A stretch of 64,000 nucleotides of DNA, taken from the NCBI GenBank assembly GCA_016745035.1, contig JADGDE010000001.1, positions 1,092,507-1,156,506 on the forward strand, in the 5' to 3' direction. The notes under the pieces are model-generated. The model did not search any database, was not told where the DNA came from, and saw only the letters and a program-made list of their open reading frames with translations. The DNA comes from Thiotrichales bacterium (GTDB taxonomy: Bacteria > Pseudomonadota > Gammaproteobacteria > Beggiatoales > Beggiatoaceae). The position numbers were made by a program, and so were the translations under genes. Shown one piece after another: positions 18,960 through 28,819 of this stretch; position 1 is the first letter of the stretch; the number at the start of each line of letters is the position of its first letter.

Positions 18960-19655
18960 ATGACTCAATCCACACTTTCCCCAAGAAAATGGAAAAAATT
19001 ACTAAAACAAGCTGATAATGGCAATGCGGAAGCTCAAAATACTGTGGGCTGCTATTATTATGCCGATGGGTTTAAAAATAAAAAAGGAGATTTAATTGTT
19101 GAACCCAATTTAATTTTATCTCAGCAATATCATCGCTTAGCGGCAAAACAAGGGAATTTGTCATCACAAGAGGCTTTGGGCGTTTTGCTTAGCGACCTTG
19201 GTTCAACAACGAAGGATATTGCTGAAGCAATAAATTGGCTTGAACTTGCGATTCAACAAGATTCAGCAATGGCAGCTCATAATTTAGGTTGTATTTATCG
19301 GGACTTTGGTAAATTAAAAAAAGCCTACAGATACTACAAAAAAGCTGCAAAAATGGGGGATACTAATGCCTATCTGACCATGGGCTTATGTTTGTATTTT
19401 GGCATCGGAATTAAGTCAAATGTTCATAAAGCAGCGACTTGTTTAAAAACACTTATTCAAACTGATCCAAAATCAACATACCAACGTTCTCGTGAAAATG
19501 CTTATTATTGGCTCGCTATTATTCGCTTAAAACATACAGCTAAAACAAATGTTGCTAGAAAAATGTTAGAAATAGCAAATGCGGATGATGATCATGAACA
19601 AGCCAATGATTTACTGAATATCATCGGTAAATCTAGCTATCGGATTTCACCTTAA
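18960..19655 (+). CDS. Sel1/TPR-like repeat protein
   Basis: A 231-residue soluble protein without a signal peptide. It is built of helical repeats of about 36 residues with the Sel1 pattern: AEAQNTVGCYYYADG, then SSQEALGVLLSDLG, MAAHNLGCIYRDFG and TNAYLTMGLCLYFGIG. Sel1 repeats form solenoids for protein binding, often in signalling or secretion complexes. The neighbourhood (small RNA, hydrolase) gives no functional hint. No strong ribosome site precedes the ATG at 18960, where the sequence is TATTATTTT. The gene is richer in A and T than pilR, so it may be a later arrival. The structural class is sure, the function unknown. Confidence 0.75.
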   Translation: MTQSTLSPRKWKKLLKQADNGNAEAQNTVGCYYYADGFKNKKGDLIVEPNLILSQQYHRLAAKQGNLSSQEALGVLLSDLGSTTKDIAEAINWLELAIQQDSAMAAHNLGCIYRDFGKLKKAYRYYKKAAKMGDTNAYLTMGLCLYFGIGIKSNVHKAATCLKTLIQTDPKSTYQRSRENAYYWLAIIRLKHTAKTNVARKMLEIANADDDHEQANDLLNIIGKSSYRISP

Positions 19656-19665
19656 TCAATAATTT

Positions 19666-20529
19666 TCAGCATAAATATTGGGCAAAAAATGCTAATACTT
19701 TTTCTTGATAGCGTTTGCCTTGGTGTTGATAAAAGTCGGTGTGTGCCGCGCCTTCAATCAGCCATTGTTGTTTTGGGGTATTGGCGTTTTGATATAAGGC
19801 TTGTGTATCTGCTAGCGTGGTACGCAAATCTTTTGTGCCAGCGATGATAAACACCGCACCGTGATAATTTGCAATCGCTTTGAGTGGTGAGAGCTGGCTT
19901 GTGGCAATGCCTAAACGTGGTTCAATTTGCCACAGCAGCAGAGGCGCTACCATCGGCGCAAAGCCACCCACACGCTTAGCCATGCGGTTATCTATCGCAC
20001 TGCCAATATCTCGATAAACTGCCTCTAATACCAAGGCATCCACGTCAAGCGGGCTATCGCCCAGCAAAGCCGCAGCGCCGCCTAAAGACACACCAATCAC
20101 GCCGATGGGTGTATTGGGCAAGCGTTGTTTAAGGTAAGCCACGGCGCTACGGACATCAAAGCCTTCACGATAACCAAAACTAATCGCATCGCCTGCGGTT
20201 TCGCCGTGGGCTTGTAAATCCAGCAATAAAACCGAATACCCCGCTTGCTTGAGAAACTTAGCACGCCCAAGCATTTGCAAGCGATTGCCACGAATGCCGT
20301 GCAATAAAACAATGGCGGGGAAATTTGCTTGCCCTTGGATAAACCATGAGGCAATTGGCGTGGTGTTAGGGCGGGGGATTTTAAGGTTTTGCGCTTGTAA
20401 ATCGGCAGGGGCTGCGCCGATGACTTGCGGTGTGGGGGCAATAAAATAACTGCCTGCCCCCCAAATCATGCTGAACAGCAAAAACAGTCCCGCCGTGGTA
20501 GCGACGAAAAGCTGTTTTTGCTTTGACAT
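19666..20529 (-). CDS. Alpha/beta hydrolase, membrane-anchored or secreted
   Basis: A 287-residue protein. The ATG at 20527-20529 overlaps the glnS stop by one base, so a longer upstream start is unnecessary. Residues 1-25 are one hydrophobic segment (QLFVATTAGLFLLFSMIWGA), either an uncleaved anchor or a signal. The fold shows the oxyanion HGIRGNR motif, the nucleophile elbow GVSLGG, a DALVLEAVYRD strand and the catalytic His in GAAHTDFY. It belongs to the serine aminopeptidase/DUF-type hydrolases (YfhR-like), with unknown substrate. It is co-transcribed with glnS, though no functional link is evident. Confidence 0.85.
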   Translation of the reverse strand: MSKQKQLFVATTAGLFLLFSMIWGAGSYFIAPTPQVIGAAPADLQAQNLKIPRPNTTPIASWFIQGQANFPAIVLLHGIRGNRLQMLGRAKFLKQAGYSVLLLDLQAHGETAGDAISFGYREGFDVRSAVAYLKQRLPNTPIGVIGVSLGGAAALLGDSPLDVDALVLEAVYRDIGSAIDNRMAKRVGGFAPMVAPLLLWQIEPRLGIATSQLSPLKAIANYHGAVFIIAGTKDLRTTLADTQALYQNANTPKQQWLIEGAAHTDFYQHQGKRYQEKVLAFFAQYLC

Positions 20530-22226
20530 TAACCCAGTTCTTTTTCGATTTTCGCCCAACTGTCGCGCAAACTCACCGTGCGGTTAAACACCGGTTTGTC
20601 GGTGCTGCTATCGGTATCGAGGCAAAAATAACCTAAACGCTCAAATTGATAACGCTCATCAATTTTGGCACTGGCAAGGCTGGGTTCAAGCTTGGCATTG
20701 TCACAGATTTGCAAAGAGTCGGGATTTAAGTGTTCCAAAAACGAGACTTCTTTGTCGGCATCAGGATGCGGGACTTTAAATAAGCGATCATATACCCGTA
20801 CTTCCACATCCAACGCATCAGCCGCAGAAACCCAATGCAGCGTGCCTTTGACTTTGCGCCCGTCTTTTGCCCAACCACCTTTGGTCTCGGGGTCATAGGT
20901 GCAGCGCAATTCAATCACTTCCCCTGCGTCGTTTTTAATCACTTCGTTACAGGTAATGTAATAGGCATAGCGCAAACGCACTTCACGCCCTTCGCTGAGG
21001 CGGAAGAATTTGCTCGGGGCATTTTCCATAAAGTCGTCTTGCTCGATATACAGCTCGCGCCCAAAAGGCACAGAACGTGAACCGAGGTCGATGTCTTTAT
21101 CAGGATGGTAAGGGCAATCGAGTTGCTCGCTTTCGCCTTCGGGATAATTAGTAATCACCACTTTAAGCGGCTTTAACACTGCCATGACTCGCCGCGCTTC
21201 GGGGTCAATTGCTTCACGGACGCAGGTTTCTAATAAACCTAAAGAGATATTATTGTATTTTTTAGTGATACCGATACGGTTACAAAAATCGCGAATTGCC
21301 GTCGCAGGATAACCCCGGCGACGCATACCGCTGACGGTGGGCATCCGTGGGTCGTTCCAGCTATCAACAAAATCCTCTTGTACCAATTGATTCAGTTTAC
21401 GCTTGCTGGTGACGGTGAAGTTCAGCGCCAGACGCGAGAACTCGATTTGCTGTGGATGGCAATCAATGTCGATATTGTTCAAGACCCAATCATACAGCGG
21501 GCGATGGTCTTCAAATTCGAGCGTACACAGCGAGTGGGTAATGCCTTCCAGCGCATCCGAAATACAATGGGTATAGTCGTAAGTCGGATAAATACACCAG
21601 TCATTACCGGTACGATGATGTTCAGCATGGCGAATCCGATAAATAATCGGGTCGCGCATATTGATATTGGGCGAACTCATGTCGATTTTCGCCCGCAGCA
21701 CATATGTGCCATCTTCAAATTCGCCCGCTTTCATACGCGTAAAAATATCGAGGCTGTCTTCAATCGGGCGCTCGCGGTAAGGGCTATTTTTACCCGGTGC
21801 TTTCAGCGTGCCACGGTATTCGCGCATTTGCTCTGGGGTTAATTCACAAATATAGGCTTTGCTATCTTTAATCAATTGGCAGGCATAGTTATATAAGGTA
21901 TCAAAGTAATCAGCAGCATGATGCAAATGCTCGCCCCAATCAAAACCGAGCCAGCGAACATCTTCTTGAATCGAGTCGGTGTATTCGGTGTCTTCTTTTT
22001 CGGGGTTGGTGTCGTCAAAGCGCAAATGACAACGCCCGTCAAATTCGCCAGCAATTTGGAAATTGAGGCAAATAGATTTGGCGTGACCGATATGTAAATA
22101 GCCATTGGGTTCTGGCGGGAAACGGGTGACAACCTGCCCTTGATTTTTACCCGCATTAACATCGGCGGTAATCATATTGCGAATAAAATGCGGCGCGGGT
22201 TTTTTCTTGCTCACGGTTGTGCACAT
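20529..22226 (-). CDS. glnS: Glutaminyl-tRNA synthetase
   Basis: GlnS charges tRNA-Gln with glutamine in the cytoplasm. The 565-residue length fits the bacterial enzyme. The class I signature is [11 protein letters not shown] near residue 44, followed by FDDTNPEKE. The KMSKS-like loop is VTSKRKL (commonly MSKRKL). The C-terminal beta-barrel anticodon-binding domains contain [14 protein letters not shown] and a [10 protein letters not shown] ending. Its presence shows direct charging, so the organism does not depend only on the GatCAB route for Gln. The ATG at 22226 follows a CAAGG ribosome site; an internal GTG five codons in is a weaker alternative. Confidence 0.97.
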   Translation of the reverse strand: MCTTVSKKKPAPHFIRNMITADVNAGKNQGQVVTRFPPEPNGYLHIGHAKSICLNFQIAGEFDGRCHLRFDDTNPEKEDTEYTDSIQEDVRWLGFDWGEHLHHAADYFDTLYNYACQLIKDSKAYICELTPEQMREYRGTLKAPGKNSPYRERPIEDSLDIFTRMKAGEFEDGTYVLRAKIDMSSPNINMRDPIIYRIRHAEHHRTGNDWCIYPTYDYTHCISDALEGITHSLCTLEFEDHRPLYDWVLNNIDIDCHPQQIEFSRLALNFTVTSKRKLNQLVQEDFVDSWNDPRMPTVSGMRRRGYPATAIRDFCNRIGITKKYNNISLGLLETCVREAIDPEARRVMAVLKPLKVVITNYPEGESEQLDCPYHPDKDIDLGSRSVPFGRELYIEQDDFMENAPSKFFRLSEGREVRLRYAYYITCNEVIKNDAGEVIELRCTYDPETKGGWAKDGRKVKGTLHWVSAADALDVEVRVYDRLFKVPHPDADKEVSFLEHLNPDSLQICDNAKLEPSLASAKIDERYQFERLGYFCLDTDSSTDKPVFNRTVSLRDSWAKIEKELG

Positions 22227-22315
22227 CCTTGAATAAACGTTGTGAATAAAATCAGCGCTATATGCTAGCAGACGGCGCTAGCAAAGAAAATCAGAAATAG
22301 GATAATCTTTTACTT

Positions 22316-22436
22316 TTTAACGCTACAAAGCGGCAAAATAATACCTCTTCTAAATATCATTGGGTGATATTGCCGTGAAGTAATGGCGGTTTTCTTAGCC
22401 ATTAAGGCACAGAAAGAAGCCTTTGCGTCACATCAG
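22316..22436 (+). repeat. MITE-like repeat A, copy 5 (left arm decayed)
   Basis: The right part (GTGATATTGCCGTGAAGTAATGGCGG onward, ending GCCTTTGCGTCACATCAG) matches copy 9 closely. The left part (TAACGCTACAAAGCGGC onward) is only loosely similar, so this is an old copy. It ends one base before the stop codon of the minus-strand DUF5666 gene. Confidence 0.75.
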
Positions 22437-22437
22437 T

Positions 22438-23592
22438 TCAATGCCGCTTAGGTAGCGGTGCTGGCTCATTGATACGGGTACGTTCTAAAATATGCACTTC
22501 CTCCCCCGCGCCAAGCAAACGCACATAATCCCCTATATGCAATTGCTCGCCATTAAAATGTCGCTCTCTATCACGTTTATCATGGAAAACCGTATTGCCC
22601 GAGAGGTTGTAAGTTTTCCCTGAGACTTGGATGTGCTCGGTACTAATCGCTTCAATGTGACCACGTAACTCAAATCGGTCCTCTATTTTCGGCGGCTCTA
22701 AAAAGCGCAATTGGCTTAGCACCAAGTTGCCCTCGGCATCACGCTCGCCGATGCCTGTGACCAATTGTCCATTGCGCACATCATCACGTTGCCCCAGTTC
22801 AAATTGCACATGCAGCGCAAGTTCAATCCTCTCTTGCCCAAGGGTTAAATGACCGTTAGAACGGATTTGTCCATGTAGGGCGATTTGTTGACTTGGTTCC
22901 GCTGTAAAAGGGGCTTTGGCTTTAATTTTCTGGGCTAATAGCACATCAGTATTTAATTCGCCTTCAACCCGTACCCATGCGCCTTCTTCCAAGCTGGTTT
23001 CAATCTCAGCATAGCGGTAATCAATGGCTTTGCCTCGGATTTGAAATTGTTGTTGCAAGCTGTCGAGTTGTTCAATAATTCCGGTTAATTGGCTGCGTTG
23101 TTCAGGGTTTTGTACCCGAATCCAACGGGCTAATAATTGCCCATCAGCGCTGTCGATGGCGCTGATATGTAACCAATCACCAAGTACGAATTCATTCAGC
23201 TGTTCGCGATTGGCAAAGATAGTAAAGTCATCGACAAAAACCGTTTGTCCAGCAATGTTTAAACTTTGTGTTTGTAAATCTAGTGCTTCTAATGCGCCAA
23301 TCAGGCTGGGGTTAAAATACACCCGTTCCGCAATACCACTGTCACCCTCAACACTGCCCTCGACAGTGACAACCATGCCCAGCTCCAGCTCATTCTCGGC
23401 ACTTAATATTCCGCTTAGCTCAGCATTGCTGGTGTCATAACGTACGCCGTTGACAAAAATACTACCAAAAGAACTAATCGGTCCTTCGCTGATAATGCCA
23501 GAGCCACCAATGCCGCCTTCTGCCAAATTAAAAGGGTCGCCGCTACAACCACTGATAAGCAATAGCGCGATTAAATAAAACTTACGAATCAT
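22438..23592 (-). CDS. DUF5666-type lipoprotein
   Basis: A 384-residue predicted lipoprotein. The ATG at 23590-23592 has AAGGA eight bases before it; an ATG six bases further upstream lies too close to that site. Residues 1-17 end in the lipobox LISGC. Next comes EGGIGGSGIISEGPISSFGS, typical of the start of DUF5666 proteins. The rest consists of repeated small beta domains of about 65 residues, each with patterns like LELGMVVTVEGSV or LGDWLHISA, with OB-fold character. The biochemical role is unknown. It overlaps the DUF6502 gene upstream by 11 bp; the two are clearly one operon. Confidence 0.8.
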   Translation of the reverse strand: MIRKFYLIALLLISGCSGDPFNLAEGGIGGSGIISEGPISSFGSIFVNGVRYDTSNAELSGILSAENELELGMVVTVEGSVEGDSGIAERVYFNPSLIGALEALDLQTQSLNIAGQTVFVDDFTIFANREQLNEFVLGDWLHISAIDSADGQLLARWIRVQNPEQRSQLTGIIEQLDSLQQQFQIRGKAIDYRYAEIETSLEEGAWVRVEGELNTDVLLAQKIKAKAPFTAEPSQQIALHGQIRSNGHLTLGQERIELALHVQFELGQRDDVRNGQLVTGIGERDAEGNLVLSQLRFLEPPKIEDRFELRGHIEAISTEHIQVSGKTYNLSGNTVFHDKRDRERHFNGEQLHIGDYVRLLGAGEEVHILERTRINEPAPLPKRH

Positions 23593-24415
23593 CGGCATCG
23601 TCCTTTGCCTCAGTAAAAAAATAAATGCCGACCCCGGCATGATAACGCCCTGTGCCTTTTACCTCAGGATTGCCATCACGATCTTGGGTGCTGAGCCATG
23701 TATTTAAGCGCTCTAACAAGGCTTGGCTTTGCTGTTCACTCAGGCGTTTTAGCTCAGGTAAGGCTTCTTCGGGCAGGTTGTTATAAGCGACTTTGCGTTG
23801 ATAATAAGCTTGCTCTGGCTCAGCGTGGATATTGTGTTCAATGGTTTGCAATAACAAACTGACATCCGTGCCTAAAATACCAAGCTTGTCAATTTCGCTG
23901 CGGTTGGGCACATAGGCTTTTTGTAATAAACGTAAGCGCCCATCGGCGAGTTTTTCGATAGCTTTTACTCGCACTAGCTCATCTAAAATTGCCCGCACGG
24001 GCACATCGCCACTGTATTGATCGACCAAGCTACTAAAAGTCGCGCCCTCGCCTTCTATAGGTAAAATCGCCGGTTCGCCCCAGCCATCTAAAAAGCTTTT
24101 ATCTTGAATCCAGCCACTGATGACCCGCGCTGCCCGGTTATAACGGGCGGTGGTATCACCCTCATGTTCGCTGTCGGCTAATTGTATTTTGACTTGTTTG
24201 ACTTCTTTACGGCTCAAGCCTGTGAGCACCGAAATCCGTGAATCGGTTTGCTTTTTACCTTGTATTTGAAAGTCTTGGGCAGCGACATCGACATACATTT
24301 GCTTAACCAATTGGCTAAAACTACCAAAAGGCACGCCGTAGTGTAATAGCAGGCGTACCAAGGGGCGTAATAAACGCCGCAATGCCGTGTGCAAGACCTC
24401 TTTGGTCTCTGCCAT
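23582..24415 (-). CDS. DUF6502-type protein
   Basis: A 277-residue soluble protein beginning MAETKEVLHTALRRLLRPLV. The N-terminal half contains a predicted winged or helix-turn-helix segment (DSRISVLTGLSRKEVKQVK), so it may bind DNA. The second half is helical and ends with FFTEAKDDADDS. I recognise the pattern as DUF6502, a family often found beside DUF5666 lipoproteins. That suggests a regulator or partner of the lipoprotein, but nothing in the sequence proves it. The upstream gap of 219 bp to the divergent EF-hand gene probably carries both promoters. Confidence 0.7.
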   Translation of the reverse strand: MAETKEVLHTALRRLLRPLVRLLLHYGVPFGSFSQLVKQMYVDVAAQDFQIQGKKQTDSRISVLTGLSRKEVKQVKIQLADSEHEGDTTARYNRAARVISGWIQDKSFLDGWGEPAILPIEGEGATFSSLVDQYSGDVPVRAILDELVRVKAIEKLADGRLRLLQKAYVPNRSEIDKLGILGTDVSLLLQTIEHNIHAEPEQAYYQRKVAYNNLPEEALPELKRLSEQQSQALLERLNTWLSTQDRDGNPEVKGTGRYHAGVGIYFFTEAKDDADDS

Positions 24416-24634
24416 AAGCGGATGCTCCTAAAAATGATTCATTACTCAATCATAGCACACAGATTTAGGGAATATTTTCCCATAATAATTATTTTGATGG
24501 TAGACCGAATAAACTAGAAAATTAGCCTTTGGTCGAATTATTATAAATTTGGGTTTTTTTTCCCAATTTTTGTTTTATACTGTGTCCCACGCACTGCGTA
24601 GACAAACTTTAGATTTCAGATTAAGGAGAACACG

Positions 24635-25114
24635 ATGAACTTAAAAACCTTGACTTTACTGGTTGCCGCCAGCTTGGTACACAGCCCTGTTTATGCCCAT
24701 GACTTTATGAACACCACTGACCGTGCCACGCTGTTTAGCAGCGCTGACACCGATGGCAATGCGGTTTTGAGTTTGGATGAAATGGAAGCTTTGCAAGCGC
24801 AACAAAAAGCCGAACGCTTAAGCGCACGTTTTGCGGCTTTGGATGTTGATGCTAATGCATTGATTAGTGAGAGCGAATTTACCAGCGGTCATGGACGGGT
24901 TAGCGACAGCATGGTCAGTAGCATTTTTGCCCGCGCTGATACCGATAGCAGCGGAGCTTTGGATGCAGATGAGTGGCAAGTGTTATCAGATAACCATAAA
25001 ACTTGGTGGCAATTTGCCCGTTTAGATGCCGATGCCGATGGCAGTGTTTCAGAAACAGAATTTGTTGATGCACCAGGGGCGGGCGGACGTATGCGCGGCG
25101 GACGTGGACGTTAG
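24635..25114 (+). CDS. Secreted EF-hand calcium-binding protein
   Basis: A 159-residue protein. Residues 1-21 are a signal peptide (MNLKTLTLLVAASLVHSPVYA region). Four EF-hand loops follow: DTDGNAVLSLDE, DVDANALISESE, DTDSSGALDADE and DADADGSVSETE. The second lacks the conserved Gly at loop position six and probably binds calcium poorly. The C-terminus is a Gly/Arg-rich tail (GGRMRGGRGR). An AAGGAG ribosome site precedes the ATG. It is probably a periplasmic calcium buffer or sensor. A terminator follows 30 bp downstream. The divergent DUF6502/DUF5666 pair shares its upstream region. Confidence 0.88.
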   Translation: MNLKTLTLLVAASLVHSPVYAHDFMNTTDRATLFSSADTDGNAVLSLDEMEALQAQQKAERLSARFAALDVDANALISESEFTSGHGRVSDSMVSSIFARADTDSSGALDADEWQVLSDNHKTWWQFARLDADADGSVSETEFVDAPGAGGRMRGGRGR

Positions 25115-25145
25115 ATCAGTAATACACTAAGACAAAGAGACTATA

Positions 25146-25180
25146 AAAGACAACCTCCCTTGTAGGGGTGTTGTCTTTAA
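25146..25180 (+). terminator. Rho-independent terminator after the EF-hand gene
   Basis: AAAGACAAC pairs with GTTGTCTTT around a CTCCCTTGTAGGGGT loop that itself can pair (CTCCC/GGGG). T-rich at the 3' end. Confidence 0.8.
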
Positions 25181-25261
25181 TCGAACCGGTGTGATTGGGC
25201 TTGGGCTTATACAGGACGTTTTTTACGCGTAATTTACGATAACCGGATTTGTTATAAACGC

Positions 25262-25322
25262 TCTAGCCGAGCAATCACAATGTCCTCAGGTCAATCAAAA
25301 AAAAGCCTTTGCGTCACATCAG
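25262..25322 (+). repeat. MITE-like repeat A, copy 6 (decayed)
   Basis: The right end AAGCCTTTGCGTCACATCAG is intact (25303-25322). The part before it (CTAGCCGAGCAATCA) resembles the AGCCGTGGAGCAATGG block of other copies. The left half is barely recognisable. Confidence 0.6.
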
Positions 25323-25625
25323 AAAGTAAATCACTAGCCTTATTTAGGTATTATTTCCCCAAGCTTTACGTGAGCAAACTTATAGCAATATAGAAAAAAA
25401 TAAAAATGCCAATAAATCATTGGCTTAAGAAAAAATAACAATAAAAACAACGTGTTGTAAAAATTTATCTTTACCCTGTTCTGGGGTATGATATACAAAA
25501 ATTCCCATATCTACGCCTTGCAATGCCCCGATTATCGGCACGGTATCTGCCTTATTTTGCCAATGTTAAGCGCATTCAGCCCATTGTAGATTTAAATTAT
25601 TTCGTTTTCTTGGAGCCATCGTTTT

Positions 25626-28436
25626 ATGGAATCTGCGACTTTAGACCCTAAAAACCAGCCTTTTTCGACCTTAATAAACAATAACGATGCACAATATCAA
25701 GTGATCAAGCGTAACGGTAAACTGGTGGCTTTTGACCCAGCCCGTATTGTTAATGCCCTCACCCGCGCCTTTATGGCATTGGAGCACCGCGAAGGTAAAC
25801 AAGACAAAGACGACGATGTCCCGGATCGGATTCAAAGTAAAGTGGCCGATTTAACCGAAAAAGTGATTGAAAGTTTAGGGCGGCGCATGAGCTTTAATGG
25901 CCGCGTGCATATCGAAGACATTCAAGACCAAGTCGAACTCATGCTCATGCGCGGCGGTGAACACAAAGTTGCGCGTGATTATGTCCTTTATCGTGAAGCC
26001 CACGCCCAACAACGTGCCGACCAGCCCGAACGCATCAGCGCCCTGCACATCATCGACGAAGACGGGCAACGCCAAACCCTAGATGAAGTCCGCCTTTATG
26101 ACCTCGTGACCGAAGCTTGCAAAGGCTTGGAAGATGTCGATCCCGACACTGTGGTCAAAGAAACCTTAAAAAACCTCTATGACGGCGCGAAAATCGAAGA
26201 TGTGAACCGCACTTTGGTGATGTGCTCACGGGTATTGATTGAAAAAGAACCCAACTATAGCCAAGTCACCGCACGTTTATTACTCGACGGTTTGCGCTCT
26301 GAAGCGCTGCATTTTGTCGGCTATCCTGCCTCTGAGGCGACAGCCGCAGAAATGAATAACTACTATGCCAATTATTTCAAACGCTATATTAAAACCGGCA
26401 TCGAAAAAGAATTGCTCTCGCCTCTTTTGGCTGAATTTGACCTTGAGCGTATCGGCGCAGCACTTGATGGCTCGCGGGATATGCAATTCACCTATTTAGG
26501 ATTACAAACCTTATACGACCGCTATTTCTTGCACTGGGACAAAACCCGTTTTGAATTGCCACAAGCCTTTTTCATGCGCGTAGCGATGGGTTTATCTATC
26601 AACGAAATCGACCGCGAAAGTGCCGCGGTTCGTTTTTATAATCAACTGTCTTCGTTTGACATGATGAGCAGCACCCCAACGCTGTTCAACTCTGGCACAC
26701 TGCGTCCACAACTTTCTAGCTGCTATCTGACCACCATCCCTGATGATTTAGACGGTATTTTCAACGGCATTCGCAACAACGCCTTGTTATCTAAATTTGC
26801 CGGCGGTCTCGGCAATGACTGGAGCAATGTCCGGGCAATGGGTTCGCGTATCAAAGGCACAAACGGACAATCTCAAGGCGTGATTCCGTTTCTTAAAGTG
26901 GCGAATGATACGCTGGTAGCTTGCAACCAAGGGGGCAGGAGAAAGGGATCTGGCTGCGCCTATTTAGAAACATGGCACTTAGATATTGAAGAGTTTTTAG
27001 AGCTGCGTAAAAACACAGGTGACGAACGTCGTCGTACTCACGATATGAATACCGCCAACTGGATTCCTGATTTATTCATGAAACGCGTGCATGAAGATAA
27101 AGAATGGACATTATTTAGCCCTTCAGAAACCCCCGACTTGCATACCAAATACGGCAAAGCCTTCGATGATACTTATCATGCTTACGAGCAACAAGTTGAA
27201 CAAGGCAAAATCAAGATTTACAAAAAAATCAACGCGGTCGAACTCTGGCGCAAAATGCTGACCATGTTATTTGAAACCGGTCATCCGTGGCTGACTTTCA
27301 AAGATGTTTGCAACATTAGATCGCCACAACAACACGTCGGCACAGTGCATTCATCTAATCTCTGTACCGAGATCACTTTGAATACCTCGGAAGATGAAAT
27401 TGCCGTATGCAACCTAGCATCTGTTAATTTGCCACAGCATATAACTAAAAATGGCTTAGATATGCAAAAGCTAGAACGCACTGTCACCACCGCGATTCGG
27501 ATGCTCGATAACGTCATCGACATCAACTACTACGCCGTACCCGAAGCGCGCACCGCGAACATGCGCCATCGGGCGATTGGTTTGGGGATGATGGGTTTCC
27601 AAGATGCGCTACAAAAACAACGCATTCCTTACGAATCCAAAGAAGCCATCGAGTTTGCCGACAGCACCATGGAAGCGATCAGCTATTTTGCTATCAAAGC
27701 CTCCTCAGAGCTGGCTGCCGAGCGCGGCGCGTATAGCTCTTTCCAAGGCTCTTTATGGCACAAAGGCATTTTGCCAATTGATAGCCTCAAGCTCCTTGCG
27801 GCTGAGCGCGGTGATTACTTACAAATCGACCACAAAACCCGTTTAGATTGGGATGGCTTACGCAAACAAGTACAAAGCCATGGGATGCGTAACTCCAACT
27901 GTATGGCAATCGCCCCAACAGCGACGATTTCCAATATCTGCGGTGTGAGTCAATCCATCGAACCTGCGTATCGTAACTTGTATGTCAAATCTAACCTATC
28001 CGGTGAATTTACCGTGATTAATCCGCATCTAGTCGAAGACCTCAAACGTCTGAACTTGTGGGATGAAACCATGATCAACGACTTAAAATACTTTGATGGC
28101 AGCATCCAACACATCGACCGCATCCCTGAGGACTTAAAAGCCCTCTATGCTACCGCCTTTGAATTAAACCCCCATTGGCTCATTGATGCCGCTGCTCGTC
28201 GGCAAAAATGGATCGATCAAGCCCAATCGCTGAATCTGTACATGCTAGAGCCATCAGGCAAACGCCTTGATGCCTTGTACAAACACGCTTGGTTAAGTGG
28301 GTTAAAAACCACCTATTACCTGCGCAGCCAAGGCGCAACCACCATCCAACGCCACCGCCACGATGATGAGCAAAGTTACGTCAGCGCCCCGAAAGCTTGC
28401 TCGATAGATGACCCTGATTGCGAGGCTTGTCAATAA
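25626..28436 (+). CDS. nrdA: Ribonucleoside-diphosphate reductase class I, alpha subunit
   Basis: NrdA reduces ribonucleoside diphosphates to deoxy forms for DNA synthesis, using a radical from NrdB. At 936 residues it is of the long type with two N-terminal ATP-cone-like modules (residues about 25-125 and 145-235), as in Pseudomonas. Catalytic features: the redox cysteine in SSCYLTTIPDD, the NLCTEITLNTSEDEIAVCNLAS region with the active-site Asn-Cys-Glu set, SNCMAIAPTATISNICG, and the C-terminal dithiol CEACQ. The ATG follows TTGGAGCCATCGTTTT. No nrdB follows within the window, which is unusual because the pair is normally adjacent. Confidence 0.96.
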   Translation: MESATLDPKNQPFSTLINNNDAQYQVIKRNGKLVAFDPARIVNALTRAFMALEHREGKQDKDDDVPDRIQSKVADLTEKVIESLGRRMSFNGRVHIEDIQDQVELMLMRGGEHKVARDYVLYREAHAQQRADQPERISALHIIDEDGQRQTLDEVRLYDLVTEACKGLEDVDPDTVVKETLKNLYDGAKIEDVNRTLVMCSRVLIEKEPNYSQVTARLLLDGLRSEALHFVGYPASEATAAEMNNYYANYFKRYIKTGIEKELLSPLLAEFDLERIGAALDGSRDMQFTYLGLQTLYDRYFLHWDKTRFELPQAFFMRVAMGLSINEIDRESAAVRFYNQLSSFDMMSSTPTLFNSGTLRPQLSSCYLTTIPDDLDGIFNGIRNNALLSKFAGGLGNDWSNVRAMGSRIKGTNGQSQGVIPFLKVANDTLVACNQGGRRKGSGCAYLETWHLDIEEFLELRKNTGDERRRTHDMNTANWIPDLFMKRVHEDKEWTLFSPSETPDLHTKYGKAFDDTYHAYEQQVEQGKIKIYKKINAVELWRKMLTMLFETGHPWLTFKDVCNIRSPQQHVGTVHSSNLCTEITLNTSEDEIAVCNLASVNLPQHITKNGLDMQKLERTVTTAIRMLDNVIDINYYAVPEARTANMRHRAIGLGMMGFQDALQKQRIPYESKEAIEFADSTMEAISYFAIKASSELAAERGAYSSFQGSLWHKGILPIDSLKLLAAERGDYLQIDHKTRLDWDGLRKQVQSHGMRNSNCMAIAPTATISNICGVSQSIEPAYRNLYVKSNLSGEFTVINPHLVEDLKRLNLWDETMINDLKYFDGSIQHIDRIPEDLKALYATAFELNPHWLIDAAARRQKWIDQAQSLNLYMLEPSGKRLDALYKHAWLSGLKTTYYLRSQGATTIQRHRHDDEQSYVSAPKACSIDDPDCEACQ

Positions 28437-28444
28437 CAAAGGAG

Positions 28445-28462
28445 GCGGGACTTTCGTCCCGC
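28445..28462 (+). terminator. Hairpin after nrdA, possible terminator
   Basis: GCGGGA-CTTTCG-TCCCGC starts 9 bp after the nrdA stop. No real T tract follows (TTAAATAT), so termination is uncertain. Its core resembles the hairpin at 28632-28647. Confidence 0.5.
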
Positions 28463-28626
28463 TTAAATATAGGCTAACTTCGCTAATTTGTGAAACCCAA
28501 TATTTTTATTATCTTAGGGTTTTAAATCAATAGATTACGCTTTTGCTAACCCATCCTACAAGTTTGCTTCAATTCGAGAGCTAGAGGCTTTGTTATACCA
28601 ATTGCAATGTTAGTTGATCCAATGAT

Positions 28627-28674
28627 GGAATCGGGACTTTAGTCCCGTTCAGACGCGGCTGAAGCCGCGATTCC
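28627..28674. repeat. Three-armed palindrome
   Basis: Outer arms GGAATCG and CGATTCC enclose two perfect hairpins, CGGGACTTTAGTCCCG (28632-28647) and GCGGCTGAAGCCGC (28655-28668). This would fold as a three-way junction. It looks like a dispersed REP-type element. Confidence 0.65.
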
Positions 28675-28819
28675 TTTGTTGGTGCTTTTTTTAACTTGTG
28701 ATTGGTGTTAGCACCAGCATAACAAACCAATTTACACCTCAAAATAAACCACCCAACTTGCACAACAAATAGGACAAGTTATACTGTTATTGTCTATCGT
28801 GTAAAAACAGGGGTATATC

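Larger units (their letters stand above)
25115..25625. other. 511-bp intergenic region before nrdA
   Basis: Contains the EF-hand terminator, a decayed repeat A copy (25262-25322) and an AT-rich stretch before nrdA. A TATGAT at 25487-25492 could be a -10 element, with no convincing -35. I did not find a clear paired NrdR box. Confidence 0.5.
28437..28819. other. 383-bp intergenic region with palindromes
   Basis: No ORF. Carries a GC-rich hairpin just after nrdA and a larger palindrome at 28627-28674, both annotated separately. It forms the left border of the toxin-antitoxin/Mrr patch. Confidence 0.6.

Noticed and set aside
25440..25625. NrdR boxes upstream of nrdA
   Set aside because: Some AT-rich partial matches exist but no pair of palindromic boxes at the right spacing was found.
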